The notes under the pieces are model-generated. The model did not search any database, was not told where the DNA came from, and was given only the letters and a program-made list of their open reading frames with translations. From Photobacterium rosenbergii (GTDB lineage: Bacteria > Pseudomonadota > Gammaproteobacteria > Enterobacterales > Vibrionaceae): a DNA stretch of 64,000 nt. Every line of letters begins with the position of its first letter. The first letter of the stretch is position 1. A program made the position numbers and the translations under genes. The DNA lies in assembly GCF_003026455.1 (NCBI RefSeq), contig NZ_PYMB01000006.1, positions 162,805 to 226,804 of the forward strand. Reading direction: 5' to 3'. Of the stretch, positions 44,419 through 53,285 are shown piece by piece.

Positions 44419-45399
44419 ATGATTTACCTGTTTGTCGACAGTTCAGGGTTTGGCGGAATTGAAAGCCATATCCATCAGCTCTCCTTACTGCTGCAATCCC
44501 AGCAAGTTGGGGTTGAGGTAGTTTTCCTCAACCGCTACCCAGACCATCCACTATATGCCCAACTCAGTCAGTCGAATATTCCTTTCCGCTTTCTTCGCGA
44601 TACCTCAATAACGCGCTTTTTCCGTGGCTTATCAGCTGTAGATGTCGTGCATGCCCATGGCTATAAGGCATCGATTATTGCCAGGGGCTGCAGGGTTTTG
44701 TCTGGCTACCATTTGGTGACGACTTTCCATGCCGGCGAGAGTGTTTCCGGTAAACTGGCTTGTTATGAATGGTTCAACCGCTACACGGCTTGCCTGTCCT
44801 ATAACCTGGCAGTCAGTCGCAAGATCCAAAAGCGACAGCCTTTTCGTTGCGAATTGCAGCGCAATTTTGTCCATTGTAAAGAAGACCTTGTGGAACGAGA
44901 CCGCCATGAAGTATTGCAGGTGGGTTTTGTTGGTAGGTTGAGCCATGAAAAAGCCATTGACCGTTTTGTCAGCTTGAGCGAGAAAATGCCAAGTATCGAT
45001 TTCCATGTTTACGGAGATGGCGAACAGTCAGCATTGGTTAACGGCCTCCCGCTTAACTGGCATGGCTTTGTGCCGAGTATGGCACCGCATTGGCAGTCTT
45101 TGGATGTGTTGCTTATTACCTCCCGTGCCGAAGGCATGCCGATGGCGGCACTCGAAGCGATGGCAAATGGTGTGGTGGTGATTTCGACGGATGTCGGTGA
45201 AATGCCTTCGCTCCTAGCCCCTGAATGCTTAGTGGTGGAAGCTCGGTGGCAACTGTTGGCTGATAAATTGTTGAAGATTGAAGGTCAGAGTAAGGCTTAC
45301 TGGCGGATGTTATCGCAGCAACAACAGCAAGTGGTTAGGGGGAACTATAGCGACCAAGCGTGTTGGCAGCAACTAAGCCAAATTTACCAACTCTCGTAG
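44419..45399 (+). CDS. Family 4 glycosyltransferase, convergent with the syp locus
   Basis: 326 residues, GT-B fold. N-terminal SGFGGIESHIHQLSLLL acceptor side, GFVGRLSHEKAIDRF (near residue 173) opening the nucleotide-sugar domain, and the E-x7-E element in RAEGMPMAALEAMANG (near 237). Retaining GT4 transferase, sugar unknown. SD gaggga. It faces sypE tail to tail across 22 nt and is probably part of the same polysaccharide pathway; it could fill the role of a glycosyltransferase missing from the main cluster. Confidence 0.87.
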   Translation: MIYLFVDSSGFGGIESHIHQLSLLLQSQQVGVEVVFLNRYPDHPLYAQLSQSNIPFRFLRDTSITRFFRGLSAVDVVHAHGYKASIIARGCRVLSGYHLVTTFHAGESVSGKLACYEWFNRYTACLSYNLAVSRKIQKRQPFRCELQRNFVHCKEDLVERDRHEVLQVGFVGRLSHEKAIDRFVSLSEKMPSIDFHVYGDGEQSALVNGLPLNWHGFVPSMAPHWQSLDVLLITSRAEGMPMAALEAMANGVVVISTDVGEMPSLLAPECLVVEARWQLLADKLLKIEGQSKAYWRMLSQQQQQVVRGNYSDQACWQQLSQIYQLS

Positions 45400-45421
45400 T
45401 ACACAGGGCAACTTTTCTGCC

Positions 45422-46894
45422 CTATTCAATGCTGGTCAGGGTGATCAGCGTCCTGTCATCTTCATGGTTATCGGGCTGTCGCTGCCACAGATAGTGGTGG
45501 CGTTGCTCGGCTGCCAGCTGTGCTAAATGATGCTGTTCTTCCTCGGCCAATTCAGATTCCAGCAATCCATCACTGAAGCAATGTAGGCTATCTCCGTGCA
45601 ACATTGCCATATGTTGGGGTACAGCCTCCAGATTGTCGAACAAACCGATAAGCCCAACGCCTTCCCTGAGACGCTGGCAAGACGGGGTAAATGCCAGTGG
45701 TGCCGGCATGCCTGCATTGTAGAGCGCTATCGTGTTGTTGCTTTGAAGGTGGATACCCAGCAGGCAGATCAGATTACTGGTTTCGGTCTGGTGAAGGTGT
45801 TTATTGAGCCGGTTGAATAGTTCTTTTGGGCAAATGTGAGGATCGAGCAATATTCCCTGGATCAAGCCGTAGCAGATCCCACCATTGGCTTTGGCCACAA
45901 TACCATGCCCCATTAGATCGCCGAGGATCAATAACTGCGATCCGTCTTCAAGGGTGTTCTTGATAACAAAGTCACCGCTTATTTCCGGTTCGCGGCTGAT
46001 CTGAAGATTGAAGTTGCCCAAGGAGAAGTCTTGGGAAGTAGTGCCTGCCGGATTAAACGATGTACCTCTTTCCAACTGTTGGAGCAGACTGTCCTCGAAG
46101 GCATCTCGGAGGTGCTGATGGCGGTTGAGAACCCGTTCCAGTACTTGTCGCAAGTGGTGTTTGTCGACGGGTTTGGCAAGGAAATCATCGATACCTGATT
46201 GGGTGACCGCCGCCATGGTGTCAGAGACAGTATCCCCCGACAGGAATACAAACGGCAACAATCGGTGGCGGCGCAATTTTCCGACGAGGCGCCGGAACTC
46301 TAGCCCGTTGGTATCGGGCATCCATAGGTCAGTCAGCACCAGATCGCAATGGTTGCCTTGCAACCATTTGAAGGCATCCTCGGCGCGGCCGAATATCGAT
46401 AGCTGGTAATCTGCCTCGAGGTAACTGGTCAGCATGGTGAGTTGGCTACGGCTGTCATCGACAATCACAAGGTGTTTGCGGGGAGGTTGCTTGGGTAATA
46501 GGAACTCGATGTGGTTACTATCAGTGCCAATTGTGTAGTTAAAATCAGGAAATGTGGTTTTAATCAGGGCAAGCCCCATACCAGACTCTGCTGGAAAATC
46601 AGGTAGCTCCGCCTCGTTGATTTGTACAGTTTGGGCAGGCCAGGGTGAGCCGTTATCACTGATGGAAAAGCAATACTGACCGTTGTGCCTGCCATAGCTG
46701 ATGGTGCAGTGGGTGGCTGGCTGTTGTTGATGGTCCAGTAAGTTAGCGCAGTATTCACTGCAGACTAACTTGATATTCTGAATGGTGTCGGGAGCCAGTT
46801 GCAGTGCTTGGGCTTTGTCGTCCAGCAAACGACGCATTGCCGAGATGTTCTCATAATTTAAGACAAACCGACGCTGGAACAACACTTGGTTCAT
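45422..46894 (-). CDS. sypE: SypE-like kinase/receiver/PP2C phosphatase regulator
   Basis: 490 residues in three parts. RsbW/SpoIIAB-type serine kinase (~1-135): N-box E47...N51, G1 box D80NG, G2 box SGMGLAL at 104-110. Receiver (~140-258): D146/D147, phospho-acceptor D189, K241. SpoIIE-type PP2C phosphatase (~285-490): SGD at 306-308, GDLMGHG with D326, SDG with D442, DD at 479-480. In V. fischeri SypE phosphorylates and dephosphorylates SypA to switch polysaccharide-dependent biofilm. The start at 46894 follows AGGGGGA. All catalytic residues intact. Confidence 0.9.
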   Translation of the reverse strand: MNQVLFQRRFVLNYENISAMRRLLDDKAQALQLAPDTIQNIKLVCSEYCANLLDHQQQPATHCTISYGRHNGQYCFSISDNGSPWPAQTVQINEAELPDFPAESGMGLALIKTTFPDFNYTIGTDSNHIEFLLPKQPPRKHLVIVDDSRSQLTMLTSYLEADYQLSIFGRAEDAFKWLQGNHCDLVLTDLWMPDTNGLEFRRLVGKLRRHRLLPFVFLSGDTVSDTMAAVTQSGIDDFLAKPVDKHHLRQVLERVLNRHQHLRDAFEDSLLQQLERGTSFNPAGTTSQDFSLGNFNLQISREPEISGDFVIKNTLEDGSQLLILGDLMGHGIVAKANGGICYGLIQGILLDPHICPKELFNRLNKHLHQTETSNLICLLGIHLQSNNTIALYNAGMPAPLAFTPSCQRLREGVGLIGLFDNLEAVPQHMAMLHGDSLHCFSDGLLESELAEEEQHHLAQLAAEQRHHYLWQRQPDNHEDDRTLITLTSIE

Positions 46895-46916
46895 GCTTTG
46901 TCCCCCTAGCTGACAT

Positions 46917-47609
46917 TTACTGGTATTTTCCCTGCAACAGCGCACTGGCTTGCAGGTAATCGACAACTTTTTGTTTGATGCTACTTGGTATCCACCGGGC
47001 TTTGGTTGTCAGAACCCGAATGATCTCGTCAGCCAGTGACGGGTTGACCTGATCATTGATGAGCGTTCCCAGTAAGGGAATACCATTTTGCTCCAATTTA
47101 CCGATACAGGTTAACAGCTCGCTTTCCGTTGTCTTGGCAGCCGCCAGACAAAGGATGGTCGCATCGCTGGCATGGCTAAGGGCATTGATAGGCAAGTTGC
47201 GCCAGTTGGTTTGGGTCATGGTGCCAACATCACATAGGATATAGTGGTAGTCCTGCTTCCAGCGTTCGAGCGCCTGGTGAAAGCTGTGTGGCTGGCGTAA
47301 GTCCAGGATTGTCCGCTCTTCACTCGGCTGCGGGAGCAAGGTGAGTTGTTCTGTGAGCCTTACCATCGCCTCGGCTTCACCTTCTCCATTGCATTGCCAG
47401 GGCTTGGCGGTATAACCCTGTCCGCTGCCTGACAAATCCAAATCAACCAGCAAGACTTTGTGGTCTTCGGCGCAGCGTCTCGCCAGCCAGTTACAATGGG
47501 TCGAGGTGCCACATTGGCTGGAGGCCCCGGCCAGGGTGATGACCCGCGCACTGCGTTGGTGGATTTGATGGAAAAGTTGGTCGTATTCGCCGCTGAGCCA
47601 AGGTTTCAT
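46917..47609 (-). CDS. sypD: SypD-like ParA/CpsD-type ATPase with degenerate P-loop
   Basis: 230 residues. The fold is that of CpsD/CapB/MinD-like ATPases: ARVITLAGASSQCGTST at residues 21-37, then Walker A'-like KVLLVDLDLSG (51-61) and YILCDVG. The P-loop lysine is missing (CGTST where GKST/T is expected), confirmed from the codons. No C-terminal Tyr cluster, so not a classic tyrosine autokinase. Start is the ATG overlapping the sypC stop by 4 nt; an upstream extension is rejected. Confidence 0.82.
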   Translation of the reverse strand: MKPWLSGEYDQLFHQIHQRSARVITLAGASSQCGTSTHCNWLARRCAEDHKVLLVDLDLSGSGQGYTAKPWQCNGEGEAEAMVRLTEQLTLLPQPSEERTILDLRQPHSFHQALERWKQDYHYILCDVGTMTQTNWRNLPINALSHASDATILCLAAAKTTESELLTCIGKLEQNGIPLLGTLINDQVNPSLADEIIRVLTTKARWIPSSIKQKVVDYLQASALLQGKYQ

Positions 47610-50281
47610 AATGCTGCTCCTAAGGCTATCAAAGTAAAGATCCCCAATACGTCCCTCAAGCCCTGGCGCCATTGTTCGCCGACCGAGTCGTTGAGGTTGG
47701 GGACATAGACAGTATCACCGGCCCTGAGCAGGGGCAGGGGATAGCGTGCCGGCTCGATGACATAGTCGCGCAAGTTGAAGGTTTGCGCTTTGTCGCCGCA
47801 ACACGACGTATTCACAATCATGATCCGCTCGATGTATGCGTTGTCGGTCGGGCCGCCGGCTTCAGCGAGCAGGTCGAGAATGTTCATCTGGCTGTTGAAT
47901 GGGTAACGGCCCGGTTTGTTGACCGATCCCATCAATCTTACCACCTGCTCGGAAGGCTTATCGAGCCAGTTACCTTCGAGTTTGGGCACATAAATCACAT
48001 CACCGGGGACAATTTCCGGTAACAGGCTTTCATCACCGGTTTCGAAGTACATCGAAAGGTTGAGACGTGTCACCCTGGCGGTATTGTCATTACGGTGGCT
48101 GATCCGGATTTGGCGTAAGTCGGCATCGCCGTTAGGCCCGTCGGCAGCCGATAGGATATCGAGAAAACCCAACTCACGGTTGAAGGCATAGCGGCCTGGT
48201 GCGCCGACTTGGCCAAACACATAGATAGAGTCATCGGCAGACTGGCGGATCCAACTGGATTTGTTGTCTGTCGGATCGTGGGGAAGCTCATCGATTACAA
48301 TCGTATCACCGGCCGTCAGACGGGGCAGTGCAGCAAAGCTTCCCCCTTCGTTGATGAAGTTATCTAGATCGAAATACAGCACGTTATCTTGCGACTGGCG
48401 GTTTTCTTTTATGATCCGGATATTGGTGATGTTGGCCTGCTGCAGCGGCCCTCCCGCGAGTGCCAGTACATCGAGGAAGGTCATGCTGACATTCCAATTG
48501 AAGCGACCGGGTGACTTCACTGCCCCCATCACCTTGATGGCTTCGGTGTCTGCGACGGTATCGACCTGCGGCACAAATATCACATCCCCGGCAACGACTT
48601 TAGGTAACAAGGCTTCATTACCGGATTTGAAGTAACGGGCCAGGTTGAAGCGGGTTACTTTGGTGGTGGTACCGTTACGGTGGGTGATCAGTACATCCTG
48701 GATATCGGCCTCGCCGGTAGGCCCGTCGGCAGCAGAGAGGATATCCAAAAAGCCTTGCTCGTTATTGAAGGCATATCGTCCGGGAGCACCGACCTGACCG
48801 AAGATGTATATTGAATCCTGTGCTGATTGGCGTAACCAGCTGGCTTTGTTGTCTGTCGGGTCGTGGGGCAGCTCGTCGAAAATAACGGTATCGCCGGCTT
48901 GTAGCTGCGGCAGCTGGTTCTGTGGCTTGCCGAGCTTGGTGAATGCCTCGAAATTGAACGTCGTCACCCGCTCTTCATCGGTACTGGCACTTTCACGCAC
49001 AATGCGGATATTCGACAGGTTAGTTTGTTGTTTTGGTCCGCCGGCATGAGCGAGCAAATCCATAAAGCTCATGGTGTCGTTCCATTCGAAGCGGCCGGGG
49101 TTGTTGACAGCACCGATAATTTTTATTGCCCGGTCATTGGTCACCTTGAGCCATGATTTTTCGTTGAAATCGATTTTTTCCGGAATAAAGATAACATCGC
49201 CCGGCATCATGTCTGGAAGGGGGTAAAGAGCTGGGGCCTGGGTGTACTTGACCAGGTTGATGGTCATGGCCGCTTTGGTGCTGCTAAGCAGCTTTATCTG
49301 GGTGGTATCGGCAAAACGGGTCGGGCCACCGGCATTGGCGAGTACGTCAATAAAGCCGGTACCGGGTGAGCTTTCATACGCCCCGGGGGCTTTTACCTCG
49401 CCCATCACATACACAGTGCGTGAAGTGGTGTTGATATCCTCAACTTCTATTGGGGCAAAAATGGTCGTCCCCGGTTTGATTGGCGGTAGGTTGCTGGTAT
49501 CACCGCTATCTAAATAAGCCTTGAGGTCGAACTGGTAGGGGATGTTATCGGTGATGACCCGGATCTTGGTGACGTCGGCATAGCGGGTTACCCCTTCGGC
49601 ACGCATAACGGCATCGACAACGGTCATACCGGGCTTGAAGCTGAAGGTGCCGGGATTACGCAGTTCACCGAAGATGGTGATCCCTTGCTCTTCGTTGGCA
49701 TCCCCGCCTTTGGTTAACGAGGCGGCGTCAAAGTCGACCTCGACGTTTCCGAGTAGCGGAGAGGCCGGGATGAAAATAGTATCTCCACCTTGCAAGCTCG
49801 GCAAACTCGCCGGATCACCGCCGTCCAGATAGGCTTTGTAGTCGAATTGCTGGCTTTGACCGTTGCGGATCAGCTTGAATTGATCGAGCTGGGCCCCGGG
49901 ACGGGCACCACCTGCAGCGGTGACCGCCATTTGGATGTTGCTACCGGGCTTGAGCGAGATCATCCCCGGCTCTTCGACATAACCCAATACCCGGACTCGC
50001 AAAACCTGCTCGAGAATGCTGAGCTTGAATTCGTCGAGGTTGCGGTAGACGGTCCTCAGCTCCTCGCGGATGCGTTGCTCGGCCTGCTCAGGGGAGAGTC
50101 CGGCCACGGGGACCAAGCCTATCTCTGGCAATCTTATCTGGCCCTGATCATCAATGGTGAGGGGCTCGTTGAAATCGGCCTCGCCGGGAAGCTGGAGGAA
50201 AACCCGGTCGCCCGGCGTAAGGTTCGCCCCCCAAGCAGGGGCGATTACCAACATGCAGATGACCAAGAAAAGCCTCATCAT
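47606..50281 (-). CDS. sypC: SypC-like polysaccharide export protein with eight SLBB repeats
   Basis: 891 residues. Cleavable signal peptide (MMRLFLVICMLVIAPAWG, no lipobox Cys), a Poly_export domain (LTPGDRVF to ~90), then eight SLBB-type repeats recognisable by G.V..PG.......l.DllA.A.GP, and a hydrophobic C-terminus (VLGIFTLIALGAAL). Repeats 4-5 and 6-7 are near copies (DELPHDPTDNK then SIYIFGQVGAPGRYAFN in both). Outer-membrane/periplasmic conduit of the Wza family. Starts 4 nt inside the end of sypB. Much longer than Wza. Confidence 0.88.
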   Translation of the reverse strand: MMRLFLVICMLVIAPAWGANLTPGDRVFLQLPGEADFNEPLTIDDQGQIRLPEIGLVPVAGLSPEQAEQRIREELRTVYRNLDEFKLSILEQVLRVRVLGYVEEPGMISLKPGSNIQMAVTAAGGARPGAQLDQFKLIRNGQSQQFDYKAYLDGGDPASLPSLQGGDTIFIPASPLLGNVEVDFDAASLTKGGDANEEQGITIFGELRNPGTFSFKPGMTVVDAVMRAEGVTRYADVTKIRVITDNIPYQFDLKAYLDSGDTSNLPPIKPGTTIFAPIEVEDINTTSRTVYVMGEVKAPGAYESSPGTGFIDVLANAGGPTRFADTTQIKLLSSTKAAMTINLVKYTQAPALYPLPDMMPGDVIFIPEKIDFNEKSWLKVTNDRAIKIIGAVNNPGRFEWNDTMSFMDLLAHAGGPKQQTNLSNIRIVRESASTDEERVTTFNFEAFTKLGKPQNQLPQLQAGDTVIFDELPHDPTDNKASWLRQSAQDSIYIFGQVGAPGRYAFNNEQGFLDILSAADGPTGEADIQDVLITHRNGTTTKVTRFNLARYFKSGNEALLPKVVAGDVIFVPQVDTVADTEAIKVMGAVKSPGRFNWNVSMTFLDVLALAGGPLQQANITNIRIIKENRQSQDNVLYFDLDNFINEGGSFAALPRLTAGDTIVIDELPHDPTDNKSSWIRQSADDSIYVFGQVGAPGRYAFNRELGFLDILSAADGPNGDADLRQIRISHRNDNTARVTRLNLSMYFETGDESLLPEIVPGDVIYVPKLEGNWLDKPSEQVVRLMGSVNKPGRYPFNSQMNILDLLAEAGGPTDNAYIERIMIVNTSCCGDKAQTFNLRDYVIEPARYPLPLLRAGDTVYVPNLNDSVGEQWRQGLRDVLGIFTLIALGAAL

Positions 50282-51072
50282 AGCGAACCTGGACTTAGCT
50301 GCTCTTTGACAGCATGCCAGTCACTGAGTGAGTACACCCGGTGCGGAGCCCGTGTATGGTGGTCGACCAGCACCCGAGCTTCAACCTTACGATTACTCAG
50401 GCGTTCGGTTCTTGAATTGGGATCTTCATACGATTCCCGTTCACCGGCACTGAAAATGGCTATCTGGTGCGAGTCGACACCTTGTTCGATCAGGAAGCGC
50501 CTGACTGTATCTGCCCGGCGCATACCTAACTGGTAATTGCTTTGTTCGGTGCCGATGGTGTCGGTGTGTCCGGTCAGCTCTAGCTGCCAGTGGTCTTGGC
50601 GTTTTAGGATCGAAGCTGCCCGACGCAACGCATTTTGGTAATCAGGTAACAGTTTGGCACGGTTGAAAGCAAATTGGTTATCAACCCGCATTAGCAACAG
50701 GAACTGATCCCTTAGCTGGATTTCAGAATAGCGGGTATCGAGGCATTCGGTGTGGTGCTCGAGCCAATCCATCTGGCGCTGAATTTTGGCAAACTGGGTC
50801 TGGTACTCGAGCAGGGTAATATCGGCATCATCGGTAAAACCGGCTTTGTGCTCTTGGCCAGCCTTATCGTGGAGATTGGCAAGCTTCATATACTGGCCCG
50901 GCAGACAAAGCTTGGCCCCCCGGGTCGCCAGTAGTTGGAGCTCGAAGTCATGGTGTTCAAGCTCATGCCACTGATCGACGTCTGGCTCCGAATACGGGTT
51001 ATCACCAGATGTCGGCCAAGTCGTACATCCACTGACGAGCATTATCAGTAGCAGGCTTGAAAGTTTTACCAT
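50278..51072 (-). CDS. sypB: SypB-like OmpA-family lipoprotein
   Basis: 264 residues. Lipobox LVSGC (Cys16). Helical middle, then an OmpA-type peptidoglycan-binding domain from ~150 with TGHTDTIGTEQSNYQLGMRR, where Asp and Arg contact diaminopimelate. Anchors the export machinery to the wall. 1 nt after sypA and overlapping sypC by 4 nt. Confidence 0.9.
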   Translation of the reverse strand: MVKLSSLLLIMLVSGCTTWPTSGDNPYSEPDVDQWHELEHHDFELQLLATRGAKLCLPGQYMKLANLHDKAGQEHKAGFTDDADITLLEYQTQFAKIQRQMDWLEHHTECLDTRYSEIQLRDQFLLLMRVDNQFAFNRAKLLPDYQNALRRAASILKRQDHWQLELTGHTDTIGTEQSNYQLGMRRADTVRRFLIEQGVDSHQIAIFSAGERESYEDPNSRTERLSNRKVEARVLVDHHTRAPHRVYSLSDWHAVKEQLSPGSL

Positions 51073-51073
51073 A

Positions 51074-51388
51074 TCAACATAACTCCGCTGAGGTGATCAG
51101 AGGGATCACCTTGTCAATCCTTAACATTTTCATCAGCTGGCGCGGTTGGCCGTTCACATTGAGCAGGCGTAGCTGTTTTCCTCGGCTTTTTAAGCGCTTG
51201 TATAAGAAAACAATGGCACCAATTCCGCAAGAGTCAATAAATTGTACCTGGGTCATGTCGATGATCATCTCATCATTATCGGTCAGGCTGAGTGATTCGA
51301 ACTCCGGCTCCATCTGTCTGGCAAGGTGGGCATCAAATTCGTCCTGGAGCGTCAAACCGATATTGGCGTTATTTACTGCTTGATTCAT
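51074..51388 (-). CDS. sypA: SypA-like STAS-domain anti-sigma-factor antagonist homologue
   Basis: 104 residues, one STAS domain. The switch motif is FIDSCGIGAIVF with Ser53 as the phosphorylated residue, equivalent to the regulatory Ser of V. fischeri SypA, which must be unphosphorylated for biofilm formation. The cognate kinase/phosphatase, sypE, is in the same operon. A sigma-54-like element lies 42-57 nt upstream. Confidence 0.9.
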   Translation of the reverse strand: MNQAVNNANIGLTLQDEFDAHLARQMEPEFESLSLTDNDEMIIDMTQVQFIDSCGIGAIVFLYKRLKSRGKQLRLLNVNGQPRQLMKMLRIDKVIPLITSAELC

Positions 51389-51429
51389 AACTGGCCTTTA
51401 TTGTGAGTAGTGAAGTCCTCCTTTATTAA

Positions 51430-51445
51430 TACAAGTGCTGTGCCA
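51430..51445 (-). promoter_or_regulatory. Candidate sigma-54 promoter of sypABCDE
   Basis: On the minus strand TGGCAC-AGCAC-TTGTA: a perfect -24 (TGGCAC), correct spacing, and -12 TTGTA in place of TTGCA. It lies between the sypQR stop and sypA. In V. fischeri the sypA promoter is sigma-54/SypG dependent. Confidence 0.6.
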
Positions 51446-51446
51446 A

Positions 51447-53273
51447 CTATTGCCCGCGTTTACTAACCATGATGTAAATGGTTTTGAAAATGATGAACAA
51501 ATCCATCTTGAGCCATTGCAGCGGCGAGCTCAGCGCCAGCGCGTAGGCGTGATCAAAGCCGATTTTACTTTTCACATCCTCCAAACTGCTGTCATAGCCC
51601 TGGCTGACTTGGGCTAGGCCGGTGATCCCCGGCTTCAGGCCGGCGGTTCGCTCAAGGTAAAATGGCAATGCATTTTGCAATTTGCCACAAAATTGCGGGC
51701 GCTCCGGGCGCGGGCCAATCAGCGCCATATCGCCTTTTAGGACATTGAGGAACTGGGGCAGTTCATCGAGGCGGGTGACCCGTAGGAAGTGTCCTACTTT
51801 GGTTACGCGTGGATCGTTTTGCTGGGCCCAGGTTGCCCCCGAAGCCGACTCGGCGTTGTTGGACATCGAGCGGAACTTGATGACTTCGAACAGTTCGACC
51901 TGTTGGTCGCTGATTTTGCCGACTCGCATCTGGCGGTAGAACACGGGGCCGGGTGAATCCAACTTGATCAGTAGGGCGATGACAGGCCACACAGGCAGGG
52001 TAATGATCAATCCTATGCTGGCAAGCAAGACATCGCTGGCCCTTTTCATAAACAAGGTTGATTGCGCCTGGTAGTCAGAGACCGGTGACTGGTGGCGCCA
52101 GCCTGAACGGAAATGCCCCATCAGGTAACGGGTCATCCCCAGTAAAGAGGCGGCATAACCACCGATGAAGTAATGCAGTTTGTTTGTCACCTTGTTACTA
52201 ATACCGAGTAAGGGTAAGGCTGCTGCGCCATAACCGACCAACTGCAGGGCCAGCAAGGCTTGGGCAATGGCTGAGCCTTGAAAAGCCAAGATTGTTGAGA
52301 CCAGTAAGTAGCCAACCAAAATAAAGGGCATCACGGTGCGCATAGCCTTGCCTGAGGTAAATAGCCAGCGGGCACCTTGATGGCTGCTGCGGAAGACAAA
52401 CCGGCAACGTATCAACTGCTGCAGGTTGCCCGCCCCTATGCGCTGGCGGCGTTGGTAGGTATCCTGATCCGTTGACGGCGAGAGTTCGACGCTGTTGATA
52501 TAGTGGTTGAACTGAACCTGGTAGCCCTGCTTGATAACCAGCATGGTCTGGATGAAGTCATCATTGATGGTATCTTCCGGCAATGGCGAAAACAGTTCAG
52601 CCCGCACAATGTAAAAAGCGCCGTTGCCTCCCATTACATTACCGATTTGCGATTCGGTTTGGCGTATTGCATTTTGCCATTGCCAATATTGCTGTTCACC
52701 CTCGGGGGCTTCGGCCAACAGGTAGTTACAGGTGAGGGCGCCAATTTGCTGGTCGCGAAAACTGCCGGCAGCCTGGGTGAGGGCGTCAATAGAGAGCAGG
52801 GCAGACACATCCGACATCGCAATCAAATCAACCTGACCTTTTACTGCGGCCAGCAATTGGTTGATACGTACAACCTTGCCTTTGTTGTCAGGTTCATCCA
52901 TGAGCTCAAGGCGAATACCTGCCTTGGCATACCGAGTTTGCCAATCTGCGACGATATCTGCGGTGTTGTCGCTGCAGCCATCACAGCACACCCAGACCGA
53001 TAGTTTCTCGGGCGGATATTCCAGCATCATCAGGTTGGCAAGTTTTGCCTCGACAAACTCAGCTTCGTTGTGGGCAGGGATGAGAATGGCAACGGAGGGC
53101 TGCTCTCCTACCTCATGATCGGCATTGGGAGTAGCAATGCTATTGTCGTTATCGTGATCTTCAGCAGCGCTAGGCGACTTACGCCCCCATACCACCATCA
53201 AACCGGTATAGATAACATGGTGATAGAAAATGATCAGGGTCAGGGCAATTAATACCATCCAGCTGATAGTCAT
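51447..53273 (-). CDS. SypQ-SypR fusion: GT2 glycosyltransferase joined to initiating sugar-phosphate transferase
   Basis: 608 residues. N-terminal membrane anchor (~3-25), GT2 domain (~58-300: PSVAILIPAHNEAEFVEAKL, CCDGCSDNT, INDDF), membrane segments (~320-385), then a bacterial sugar transferase (polyisoprenyl-phosphate hexose-1-phosphate transferase) from ~405: KRASDVLLASIGLI, SPGPVFYRQMRVG, LDELPQFLNVLKGDMALIGP with the Asp-Glu pair near 501. In V. fischeri these are separate genes, sypQ and sypR. It probably starts the repeat unit and adds another sugar. 12 nt after sypP. Confidence 0.88.
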   Translation of the reverse strand: MTISWMVLIALTLIIFYHHVIYTGLMVVWGRKSPSAAEDHDNDNSIATPNADHEVGEQPSVAILIPAHNEAEFVEAKLANLMMLEYPPEKLSVWVCCDGCSDNTADIVADWQTRYAKAGIRLELMDEPDNKGKVVRINQLLAAVKGQVDLIAMSDVSALLSIDALTQAAGSFRDQQIGALTCNYLLAEAPEGEQQYWQWQNAIRQTESQIGNVMGGNGAFYIVRAELFSPLPEDTINDDFIQTMLVIKQGYQVQFNHYINSVELSPSTDQDTYQRRQRIGAGNLQQLIRCRFVFRSSHQGARWLFTSGKAMRTVMPFILVGYLLVSTILAFQGSAIAQALLALQLVGYGAAALPLLGISNKVTNKLHYFIGGYAASLLGMTRYLMGHFRSGWRHQSPVSDYQAQSTLFMKRASDVLLASIGLIITLPVWPVIALLIKLDSPGPVFYRQMRVGKISDQQVELFEVIKFRSMSNNAESASGATWAQQNDPRVTKVGHFLRVTRLDELPQFLNVLKGDMALIGPRPERPQFCGKLQNALPFYLERTAGLKPGITGLAQVSQGYDSSLEDVKSKIGFDHAYALALSSPLQWLKMDLFIIFKTIYIMVSKRGQ

Positions 53274-53285
53274 GGTCAGCCTCTC

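Noticed and set aside
45405..45423. Terminator between the GT4 gene and sypE
   Set aside because: AGGGCA/TGCCCT gives only 6 bp with no T run on either strand.
49790..50536. 248-codon plus-strand frame opposite sypC/sypB
   Set aside because: It runs across two genes with intact domains and has no SD or domain of its own.
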